A stretch of 64,000 nucleotides of DNA, from NCBI RefSeq assembly GCF_018917935.1, contig NZ_JAHLPN010000002.1, positions 62,001-126,000 of the forward strand, given 5' to 3'. The translations under genes and the position numbers were made by a program. The stretch comes from Kineothrix sp. MSJ-39. Its GTDB lineage: Bacteria > Bacillota > Clostridia > Lachnospirales > Lachnospiraceae. This document shows, piece after piece, positions 57,942-64,000 of this stretch (position 1 is the first letter of the stretch; every line of letters starts with the position of its first letter). The notes under the pieces were generated by a model that was not told the DNA's origin, made no database searches, and worked only from the letters and a program-made list of their open reading frames with translations.

Positions 57942-58014
57942 GAACCATCGCCCATAAAAATCACCTTCGGTGATGGGGCGAGGCTGCATCATGAATCTGC
58001 CGATTCATGACATT
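57942..58014. repeat. Inverted, diverged copy of the 76-bp repeat
   Basis: Read on the minus strand, AATGTCATGAATCGGCAG... follows the same plan as the units at 56859-57010: TCATGAATC..GATTCATGA hairpin, GCAGCCTCGCCCC, ATCACC..GGTGAT and GGGCGATGGTTC, with about a dozen substitutions, several compensating in stems. It supplies the TGA stop of the DUF1934 gene and lies 19 bp upstream of the sugar kinase start. Confidence 0.88.
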
Positions 58015-58448
58015 AAAGGCATTCCGCTCTCTTTTGACCGGATATCCATTTTGATCCGGCAATCGGCAAGATGCTCATAGTTTGCTTCCAGCCGGTATGC
58101 AACATCCAGACTGATGTGATCTTCCTCTTCCGAGATCTCCACGCTGTCTGTATCGATCCCGATCATAATATCACCGTACGGCGTCGCATAACAGGTATTG
58201 TGTTTCTTTTCTTCCTCAAATGCCATATTGACATTGACAGCGCCCTTCTTCTGCACATGAAGTGCACCGTCCTTGAATTTGATCATATTTCTGACCTTTT
58301 GATCAAATCCTTCGATCACTTCATCATAAAACACATAGGAATAGCCGTTTTTCTGATAAAAATTTCCTTTGCTGATCACTTCGATCTGCTCCGGTTTTTC
58401 TTCTCCCATCTGGAGCCCCGAAACAGAGATCAAAACATCTTTTGTCAT
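58005..58448 (-). CDS. DUF1934 (YwiB-like) beta-barrel protein
   Basis: A 147-aa protein of the DUF1934 family, which has a small lipocalin-like beta barrel. Typical parts are MTKDVLISVSGLQMGEEKPE, TCYATPYGDIMIGIDTDSV and the end LEANYEHLADCRIKMDIRS. In Bacillus the homologue ywiB lies near argS; its function is unknown. The ATG directly follows the stop of the upstream small gene. Its last codon and stop fall in a repeat unit. Confidence 0.9.
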   Translation of the reverse strand: MTKDVLISVSGLQMGEEKPEQIEVISKGNFYQKNGYSYVFYDEVIEGFDQKVRNMIKFKDGALHVQKKGAVNVNMAFEEEKKHNTCYATPYGDIMIGIDTDSVEISEEEDHISLDVAYRLEANYEHLADCRIKMDIRSKESGMPLMS

Positions 58449-58718
58449 TTATCTTCTCCTGTCAGACGGCTTCTTTCCACAAAAATAAAATCCATATCTG
58501 ATCTTCTCTTCCGGGAAGACCGTATGAAGTGTATCAAGATCCATCTGCTCTAACATTTCCACTGTATAGGTTGTTTTCTGCGCATATGCAGGATCGATCC
58601 TGTAGCATCTGCCCATGACCATGCTGTTATCCTCGTATAAAAGGCTGAAAAAGAATGCCAGCCCGAACAGCATGGAAAGTGCTCCGTACATAATCGTTTC
58701 CATCCACATTTTTTTCAT
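58449..58718 (-). CDS. Small membrane-associated hypothetical protein
   Basis: An 89-aa protein with one N-terminal membrane helix (about 8-27, IMYGALSMLFGLAFFFSLLY) and a soluble tail with RIDPAYAQKTTYTVEMLEQM and FPEEKIRYGFYFCGKKPS. GGGAG lies 10 nt before the ATG at 58718; the frame is open three codons further. The stop TAA abuts the start of the DUF1934 gene, so both are translated from one message. No family is recognised. Confidence 0.72.
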   Translation of the reverse strand: MKKMWMETIMYGALSMLFGLAFFFSLLYEDNSMVMGRCYRIDPAYAQKTTYTVEMLEQMDLDTLHTVFPEEKIRYGFYFCGKKPSDRRR

Positions 58719-58764
58719 GTTTTCCACTCCCTTCTTTTGGGAGTATCAACAGATTTTTACCACT

Positions 58765-59442
58765 TTATTCCGTAAAATGCAAATGTTTTCGGATCGTATG
58801 CAACTGATTTTCTATATGCTGCGTGATCTCCGCCACTGCACGCTCCTCGTCCCGCGCTGCAATGCTCTCATAGATCCGCCTGTGTTCCTCGATCAGCAGT
58901 GCATGATAGGCACTGTCCTTGATGTATTCAAATCGGTAACGGTACATCTGCTCTGACAGCGTATTGATCATCTGCTGCAGACGTTCATTTCCCGTTGCAC
59001 GCACGATCACATCATGCAGTTTGACATCTGCCTTTGTAATTGCTGTAGCTTCCCCGGTCTTTGTCGCCAGCACAAAATCATCACATGCCTTTTTCAGATC
59101 AGCGATCTGCTCATCCGTGATCCTCTGGCAGGCAAGTCTTACCGCGAGCGAGTCCAGACAGGTACGCACTTCCAGTACATCCTTCAGATTCTTTTCCGAG
59201 ATCTTGGCAACCTCCGCCCCGCGGCGCGGGATCATGGTCACAAGTCCCTCCAGCTCCAGCTTACGGATTGCTTCCCGGATCGGCGTACGGCTGACACCGA
59301 GTTTATCCGCCAGATGGATCTCCATCAGCCGTTCGCCCGGTTTCAGTTCTCCCGTCAGAATGCTCTGTCTGAGTGTCTTAAACACCACTTCCCTCAGTGG
59401 TAAAAATTCGTCCATGTTTTCCTGCATGAAATCCTTCATCAA
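58765..59442 (-). CDS. GntR-family regulator with FCD domain
   Basis: A 225-aa regulator. The winged helix (EIHLADKLGVSRTPIREAIR, then KLELEGLVTMIPRRGAEVAK) is followed by the all-helical FCD sensor domain (LEVRTCLDSLAVRLACQRIT, LHDVIVRATGNERLQQMIN, EEHRRIYESIAARDEERAV) with the His/Asp residues that usually hold a metal. FCD regulators respond to organic acids. It overlaps the end of ispE by 4 bp, an unusual pairing for an isoprenoid gene, so targets are unclear. Confidence 0.9.
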   Translation of the reverse strand: MMKDFMQENMDEFLPLREVVFKTLRQSILTGELKPGERLMEIHLADKLGVSRTPIREAIRKLELEGLVTMIPRRGAEVAKISEKNLKDVLEVRTCLDSLAVRLACQRITDEQIADLKKACDDFVLATKTGEATAITKADVKLHDVIVRATGNERLQQMINTLSEQMYRYRFEYIKDSAYHALLIEEHRRIYESIAARDEERAVAEITQHIENQLHTIRKHLHFTE

Positions 59443-60311
59443 CCTTCTCCATTTTCAAATGTCGTCACAAAAAGCTGTTTCGCAAGTGCTGCTTTTTCCA
59501 GTGCTTTGCAGGCAGTCTGTGCCTGCTCCTTTGTATCAAAAATACCAAATACGCTTGGCCCGCTTCCGCTCATCAGTGCTGCCCGTGCTCCCTCTTTCAG
59601 CAAAATATCCTCGATCTGCCCGATCACCGGATATTCCTTTGCCGTCACAAGCTCCAGCACATTTCCGAGCCTTTCACAGAGGGCATTTAAATCCTTCTGT
59701 TCCAGTGCGTGTATCATGCCCTCCACATCCGGGTGCGGATAAGAAGGCAGGCTGTCAAGTGCTCGATATACAACAGGCGTTGACACGTTGATATCCGGCT
59801 TTGCGACAACCAGATATGCCTGCGGCGGCGATGCGACCTCCGTCAGTTTTTCTCCGATGCCCTGAGCATGGGCAGTTTTCCCAAGCACACAATATGGCAC
59901 ATCTGCGCCGATCCTGACGCTTTCCTCTTGCAGCTGTTCCTTTTGAAGCCCCAGTCCCAGAAGCTCATTGACGCCCAGAAGTGTGGCTGCAGCGTCTGTA
60001 CTGCCGCCTGCCATGCCTGCTGCCACGGGGATCCTTTTTTCTAAATGAATTGTCACACCGTCTTTGTTTCCTGTCAGCTCCCTTAGCAGCAGAACTGCCT
60101 TATATATAAGGTTGTCTTCTCCTAACGGAAGCTGTCCGTCGTTTGTTGTCAGGACGATCTGCTCATCCTCTCTTTTTGTAAACGTCAGTGTGTCATGTAT
60201 GCCAACATTCTGCATGACCATACTGACCTCATGATATCCGTTTGGCAGTCTGCCTGTGACATCCAGCACCAGATTGATCTTGGCATATGCCTTTTTTGTG
60301 ATTTGCTCCAT
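59439..60311 (-). CDS. ispE: 4-diphosphocytidyl-2-C-methyl-D-erythritol kinase
   Basis: A 290-aa GHMP kinase of the MEP isoprenoid pathway. Lys/Asn motif KKAYAKINLVLDVTGRLPNG, the ATP loop IPVAAGMAGGSTDAAATLLG, and RAALMSGSGPSVFGIFDTKE are intact. Length is typical. It precedes a GntR gene with overlapping codons. A perfect 12-bp hairpin lies about 25 bp upstream of its start codon. Confidence 0.96.
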   Translation of the reverse strand: MEQITKKAYAKINLVLDVTGRLPNGYHEVSMVMQNVGIHDTLTFTKREDEQIVLTTNDGQLPLGEDNLIYKAVLLLRELTGNKDGVTIHLEKRIPVAAGMAGGSTDAAATLLGVNELLGLGLQKEQLQEESVRIGADVPYCVLGKTAHAQGIGEKLTEVASPPQAYLVVAKPDINVSTPVVYRALDSLPSYPHPDVEGMIHALEQKDLNALCERLGNVLELVTAKEYPVIGQIEDILLKEGARAALMSGSGPSVFGIFDTKEQAQTACKALEKAALAKQLFVTTFENGEG

Positions 60312-60333
60312 AGTTTGCGTTCCTCGCCTTATT

Positions 60334-60366
60334 GAAACTATTCAGCACCATTCTCTGAATAGTTTC
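60334..60366. repeat. Perfect 12-bp hairpin upstream of ispE
   Basis: GAAACTATTCAG (60334-60345) pairs with CTGAATAGTTTC (60355-60366) around a 9-nt loop. The arm plus loop ACTATTCAGCACCATTC nearly matches the complement of the right end of the 27891-28027 element, and GAATAGTTTCAT also occurs near 19947. There is no T run, so it is probably a dispersed repeat rather than a terminator. Confidence 0.65.
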
Positions 60367-60475
60367 ATCAGATTGTATCAATATCAGTACAATTTACTAT
60401 ATACCGAAAAACGCAAAAAAGCAACCGGATATACACCGCCTGCTTTTTGCGCCATCTGTCTGCTGATGGAAATTG

Positions 60476-62026
60476 CTATCTTTCTTTTACGAGAAGCAGC
60501 TTTTCGCCACCTTTTAATGTATCGGTTGTCAGTCCGTTGAGTTCTTTGATCCGGGCAACGGGCATATAATATTTCTTTCCGATCTGCCACAGACTGTCTT
60601 CCGGCTTTGCCACATAAACCGCAATACCGGGAAGTGCCCTGAATTTTTCTTTATCCAGCGGCAGAACCTCCACATCTCTGACAAGCTGCATCGTATACGG
60701 TTCCAGAAGGACTGCTGCCACATCGATCGTCATGCGGATTTCGATCTCCTGTCCGTCCAGCATCGTGACACTCAGTTGTTCCAAAGCAACCTGCAGGTTC
60801 ACCTCACAGTCTTTGGCATCAGCCTTGGCTTCCAGCAGATAGCTGAATGGGATATCATCTTCAAATGCTGCATAAGGCATTCTGTCATCACTTGTCACAT
60901 ACAGCGATTTGATATGCACAGTCCCTTCCACTTCGATCCCGTTTTCCTGCACAGAAGTACTATCCGTATAGACTTCTCCTTCACTGTGGATCAGCTGCAG
61001 AATTGCTCCCGTGTGCTCTATCTTTCTCTTTTCCGTCACACGGCATTTGCCGCTGTTGCGCAGCAGCATATGACGGAAGTTTCCGTCCCTGACATCTGCC
61101 TGCACCTCATTGCGTGTGCCATATACATCCTCAATAACGGAGATCTGCTGCTGTTCATACAGCTTGATACACAGATCCAGTACAAGCTCCATGGAAAAGC
61201 AACGTTCTTCCCCGTCCAGATCCGGTCTGACCTCCGCCTCACGGCTTGCGATCGTATAGCGGATATCGGGGATCATCATTTCCCTGCTGCCCTGACAGTC
61301 GATCGTTCCGGAGAACGGAAGCGTTGTTTCATAATACTGATGATCGCCGTCCTGCATGCTTTCATACAAAAGGAAAACAGACAGTTCACCGCTGATCGCG
61401 ATCTTTTCCTCCATAGGGCGCATATCAACGGAAGCGATCCGGATACTCTGCCAGATCACATGATAGAAGTTAGGCATACTTGCAGGCAGCTCCAGATCCT
61501 GTCTGATCCGGTAAATATCCCGCTTGCAGACTGCCAGCGAGGTAATGTCCATCTGTTTTTTATGAAACTCGATCCCTTCCGCATCCATCAGGTCGACCGC
61601 CGCTTCTTCATCATAGAGCTGATCCGACTGGAGCGTCAGCGTGATCATGCTTCTGGCACTGATCTTGCGGGAATTGATCATGGTAACGGAAAGGTCCTCG
61701 ATCTTCCATGTCACATCGACCGTATCGTTTTGCTGTATGCCCTCCAGATACACATTTTCTTCAAAGCTCAGCTTTCCTGTTGTTCTGGCAAGCCTTTCCT
61801 CTTCGTCCTCGGACAGATACAGCACTGTCACCAGAAGCTGCCCTTTCACCAGCACATGATCATTTGTCACAACCGTATCGGTCAGATTCAGTGTCCCTTC
61901 CCGAAATATGATTTTATCCAGATCAGGATTATCCTGCGGCAGATTCATATCATCTTCCAGCGTCATCTGACTGACAGCCCGGCATTTTACCATATCCATA
62001 TGAATGTTATTATGTATGATATCCAT
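60476..62026 (-). CDS. SipL-like spore coat protein (DUF3794/SPOCS plus LysM)
   Basis: A 516-aa protein with repeated DUF3794/SPOCS beta domains (about 30-150, 180-300 and 330-440, for example VLVKGQLLVTVLYLSEDEEE) and a C-terminal LysM domain (VYVAKPEDSLWQIGKKYYMP). This is the layout of SipL of Clostridioides, which binds SpoIVA and anchors the coat to the forespore, functionally like SpoVID. The start at 62026 follows GGGAGG by 7 nt; that site is inside a hairpin. Confidence 0.88.
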   Translation of the reverse strand: MDIIHNNIHMDMVKCRAVSQMTLEDDMNLPQDNPDLDKIIFREGTLNLTDTVVTNDHVLVKGQLLVTVLYLSEDEEERLARTTGKLSFEENVYLEGIQQNDTVDVTWKIEDLSVTMINSRKISARSMITLTLQSDQLYDEEAAVDLMDAEGIEFHKKQMDITSLAVCKRDIYRIRQDLELPASMPNFYHVIWQSIRIASVDMRPMEEKIAISGELSVFLLYESMQDGDHQYYETTLPFSGTIDCQGSREMMIPDIRYTIASREAEVRPDLDGEERCFSMELVLDLCIKLYEQQQISVIEDVYGTRNEVQADVRDGNFRHMLLRNSGKCRVTEKRKIEHTGAILQLIHSEGEVYTDSTSVQENGIEVEGTVHIKSLYVTSDDRMPYAAFEDDIPFSYLLEAKADAKDCEVNLQVALEQLSVTMLDGQEIEIRMTIDVAAVLLEPYTMQLVRDVEVLPLDKEKFRALPGIAVYVAKPEDSLWQIGKKYYMPVARIKELNGLTTDTLKGGEKLLLVKER

Positions 62027-62085
62027 AAAAAAACCTCCCAGCGCATACATCACTTTGTTTATTGTATGTCTGCCACCGGGAGGTT
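62027..62085 (-). promoter_or_regulatory. Hairpin sequestering the ribosome site of the sipL-like gene
   Basis: On the minus strand, AACCTCCC (62085-62078) pairs with GGGAGGTT (62039-62032), with an inner CATACA/TGTATG stem, and seven T follow directly before the ATG at 62026. The descending arm is the gene's own Shine-Dalgarno sequence. The structure therefore looks both like a terminator for the upstream pyr genes and like a translational lock. Confidence 0.75.
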
Positions 62086-62106
62086 AGAACTATTCTGTTA
62101 TTGTAT

Positions 62107-63012
62107 CTATTTGACGCAGCCGATCAGGCTGTTGATGTCTTCGACCTGATTCTTCTTCATAAAGGCTTCGATTCCTTCGATCGTTTCTACAGTTGTGTAT
62201 GGGTTCACAAAATTCATAGCACCGATCGATACGGCTGTTGCACCTGCCATGATAAATTCAAGTGCATCCTCCGCATTGGCAATACCGCCCATTCCGATGA
62301 TCGGAATCTTTACCGCGTTAGCTGCCTGATATACCATACGTACTGCGACCGGTTTGATAGCAGGGCCGCTGAGTCCGCCGGTTTTGTTAGCCAGTGCAAA
62401 CTTTCTTCTGTTGATATCGATCTTCATACCTGTGATCGTATTGATCAGGGAGATCGCATCTGCGCCTGCTGCCTCTGCCGCCTTTGCCATTTCGGTAATA
62501 TCCGTGACATTCGGGCTCAGCTTCATGATAACAGGCTGTTTTGCCTTCTTCTTGATCTCACTTGTGATATGCATAAGGGCATCTGCCTTCTGACCGAAGG
62601 CGATCGCACCTTCCTTGACGTTCGGGCAGGATACATTGATCTCCAGCATTGCCACGTTATCCTGATCGCCGAGTTTTTCCACCACTTCTATATAATCCTC
62701 AACGCTTTTTCCACAGACATTGACGATCACCTTTGTATCATAATTTTTCAAAAAGGCAAGATCCCGTTCGACGAAGACATCAATACCCGGATTCTGCAGT
62801 CCGATCGCATTGAGCATTCCACCATAGGTTTCCGCCACACGCGGCGTCGGATTTCCCGGCCACGGTACATTGGCAACACCTTTTGTTACCACTGCGCCTA
62901 ATTTGTTCAGATCTACAAAATCACTGTATTCCATACCGGATCCGAATGTACCGGAGGCTGTCATGACAGGATTTTTAAATTCCACACCTGCGATTGTTAC
63001 TTTTGTATTCAT
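62107..63012 (-). CDS. pyrD: Dihydroorotate dehydrogenase B, catalytic subunit
   Basis: A 301-aa FMN enzyme oxidising dihydroorotate to orotate. The class 1B catalytic cysteine is Cys129 in LEINVSCPNVKEG; MTASGTFGSGMEYSDFVDL and IGMGGIANAEDALEFIMAGA bind FMN. The partner pyrK lies directly upstream with a 1-bp stop/start overlap. The longer open frame to 63138 is not the start; AGGAGG sits before 63012. Confidence 0.97.
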   Translation of the reverse strand: MNTKVTIAGVEFKNPVMTASGTFGSGMEYSDFVDLNKLGAVVTKGVANVPWPGNPTPRVAETYGGMLNAIGLQNPGIDVFVERDLAFLKNYDTKVIVNVCGKSVEDYIEVVEKLGDQDNVAMLEINVSCPNVKEGAIAFGQKADALMHITSEIKKKAKQPVIMKLSPNVTDITEMAKAAEAAGADAISLINTITGMKIDINRRKFALANKTGGLSGPAIKPVAVRMVYQAANAVKIPIIGMGGIANAEDALEFIMAGATAVSIGAMNFVNPYTTVETIEGIEAFMKKNQVEDINSLIGCVK

Positions 63013-63797
63013 CAGATCTCTACCTCCTCTGCATTGTAAACCGGTCCGTCTGTACAGATCCGCGAATTGTGCACGTGCGAATGGGCATCCACATTTTTTG
63101 TCTTGCAGACGCAGCCAAGGCAGGCACCTACACCGCATGCCATATGCTCTTCCAGAGAGATATAGGCTTCCATATTGTTAGCCGCAGCATACTCCTTGAT
63201 CGCACGCAGCATTGGCATCGGCCCACAGGCAAAGATCACGTCCCCGGATAAGCCCTTTTCCTTTATGGCATCCAGCACCGTTCCTTTTGTGCCTGCACTT
63301 CCGTCCTCTGTTGCCACATAGACCTGGCTGTATTTTTCCAGATCCGTATTTAAAAACAGTTCATTCCGATAGCCAAGCACACTCAGCTCACAGTAAGCCT
63401 GTCCAGCCTTTTTGATTTCTTTGGAAAGCTGCAGCATCGGCGGAATACCGATTCCACCGCCAATCAGGAAAACGCGTTTTCCTGCCGCTTTTTCCACCGG
63501 GAATCCGTTTCCGAGCGGTCCGAGCAGGGAGATCTCTGCGCCTGCATGATAAGTTGCAAATTCATTTGTACCTGTTCCGACTGTTCTGTATACAAGACGG
63601 AGCATTGTTTTTTCTTCATTTACTTCGCAGATACTGATGGGACGCGGCAGAAGTGCTGCTGCGTTTTTGGTGTAGACACAGACAAACTGTCCCGGTCTTG
63701 CGCCCTGTGCCAGCTCTGTTTCGATCCACATATCATAGATCTGATCTGCGATCTCATCCTGACGGAATACCCTTCCGATTACTTTTGTTTTGATCAT
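63012..63797 (-). CDS. pyrK: Dihydroorotate dehydrogenase B, electron transfer subunit
   Basis: A 261-aa FAD and [2Fe-2S] protein that passes electrons from PyrD to NAD. FAD site RPISICEV, NAD-binding GGGIGIPPMLQLSKEI and the cluster cysteines in EEHMACGVGACLGCVCKTK with a further cysteine in SRICTDGPV are all present. Its start overlaps the end of the dihydroorotase gene by 4 bp. The PyrK-PyrD pair shows NAD-linked pyrimidine synthesis, as in Gram-positive anaerobes. Confidence 0.97.
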   Translation of the reverse strand: MIKTKVIGRVFRQDEIADQIYDMWIETELAQGARPGQFVCVYTKNAAALLPRPISICEVNEEKTMLRLVYRTVGTGTNEFATYHAGAEISLLGPLGNGFPVEKAAGKRVFLIGGGIGIPPMLQLSKEIKKAGQAYCELSVLGYRNELFLNTDLEKYSQVYVATEDGSAGTKGTVLDAIKEKGLSGDVIFACGPMPMLRAIKEYAAANNMEAYISLEEHMACGVGACLGCVCKTKNVDAHSHVHNSRICTDGPVYNAEEVEI

Positions 63798-64000
63798 TTT
63801 TGTATTTCCTTTCCCTCACAGATTGTCATTTCTATCCTGCCATAAAGTGGTTGTCCCGTAAACGGTGAATTACTGCTTTTGGAGGCAAATTTCTCATAGA
63901 CAACTTCCGCAGCATCATCGAATACGATCAGATCCGCTGGCATGCCTTCCCTGATCTGTCCTGCCGGCAGATGATACAGCTTTGCAGGTGCCAGACTCAT
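63794..64000 (-). CDS. pyrC: Dihydroorotase, C-terminal end (5' part outside window)
   Basis: The last 68 residues of an amidohydrolase, matching the C terminus of PyrC: LAPAKLYHLPAGQIREGMPA, DLIVFDDAAEVV and SKSSNSPFTGQPLYGRIEMT. PyrC closes carbamoyl aspartate to dihydroorotate, the step before PyrK/PyrD, so the operon order pyrC-pyrK-pyrD is coherent. The metal-binding residues lie outside the window. Confidence 0.9.
   Translation of the reverse strand: MSLAPAKLYHLPAGQIREGMPADLIVFDDAAEVVYEKFASKSSNSPFTGQPLYGRIEMTICEGKEIQK

Noticed and set aside
60776-62149. 457-aa open frame on the plus strand
   Set aside because: Antisense to the SPOCS/LysM gene and extending into pyrD; shadow caused by codon bias.

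Overview
The window looks like chromosome from a spore-forming anaerobe of the class Clostridia, most likely family Lachnospiraceae. The evidence is the gene content and style: strong AGGAGG ribosome sites, occasional TTG/GTG starts, an F-type ATP synthase whose c subunit carries a sodium-binding signature, pyruvate formate-lyase with its activase, a 2[4Fe-4S] ferredoxin, spore and germination genes (SleB, CwlD, a GH18 hydrolase, a SipL-like SPOCS/LysM protein) and a MecA-type adaptor. I cannot fix the genus. No rRNA, tRNA, CRISPR array or prophage was found.

Layout. 1-2331: the start of a GH3 beta-glucosidase gene, divergent from an AraC regulator. 2335-9825: minus-strand run of an ABC ATPase, an FtsX-type permease, a second AraC regulator and two ABC half-exporters of the YbtP/YbtQ-IrtAB type. 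9994-15378: chemoreceptor, diguanylate cyclase, ABC-F protein and YlmH-like RNA-binding protein. 15431-16110: QueT queuosine-precursor transporter behind its own promoter and a pseudoknotted leader. 16120-19918: a membrane-anchored protein with an apparently dead C39-like domain, and a methyltransferase. 20058-27796: complete atp operon (atpZ-I-B-E-F-H-A-G-D-C) with a near-consensus promoter and a terminator.

28066-37433 is the accessory part: a DUF402 gene, an Rpn-type PD-(D/E)XK nuclease gene cut near its 3' end by a complete IS3-family element, and a three-gene unit made of a giant DUF4132 protein (1795 aa), a 137-aa protein whose ends resemble a ubiquitin-like beta-grasp, and a two-helix membrane peptide. 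This unit is my best candidate for an undescribed system.

37453-44191 is a minus-strand housekeeping and spore-cortex cluster (GH18, cwlD, Sua5/YwlC, rpiB, upp, dCMP deaminase, sleB). 44265-51190 has a MecA-like adaptor, a DUF1858 protein, a Bax-inhibitor-1 family protein, pflA/pflB and ferredoxin. 51404-58014 contains several unusual intergenic repeats around the dnaB-rplI-gdpP operon, an aldo/keto reductase and a PfkB sugar kinase. 58005-64000 holds DUF1934, a GntR regulator, ispE, a sipL-like gene and the pyrC-pyrK-pyrD pyrimidine genes. The sipL-like gene has a hairpin that sequesters its own Shine-Dalgarno sequence.

The intergenic DNA is rich in structure: 76-bp palindromic units flanking the sugar kinase, a 62-63-bp degenerate tandem repeat, a 174-nt inverted repeat, a set of mini-hairpins between pflB and pflA, and small palindromic repeats shared between distant loci.
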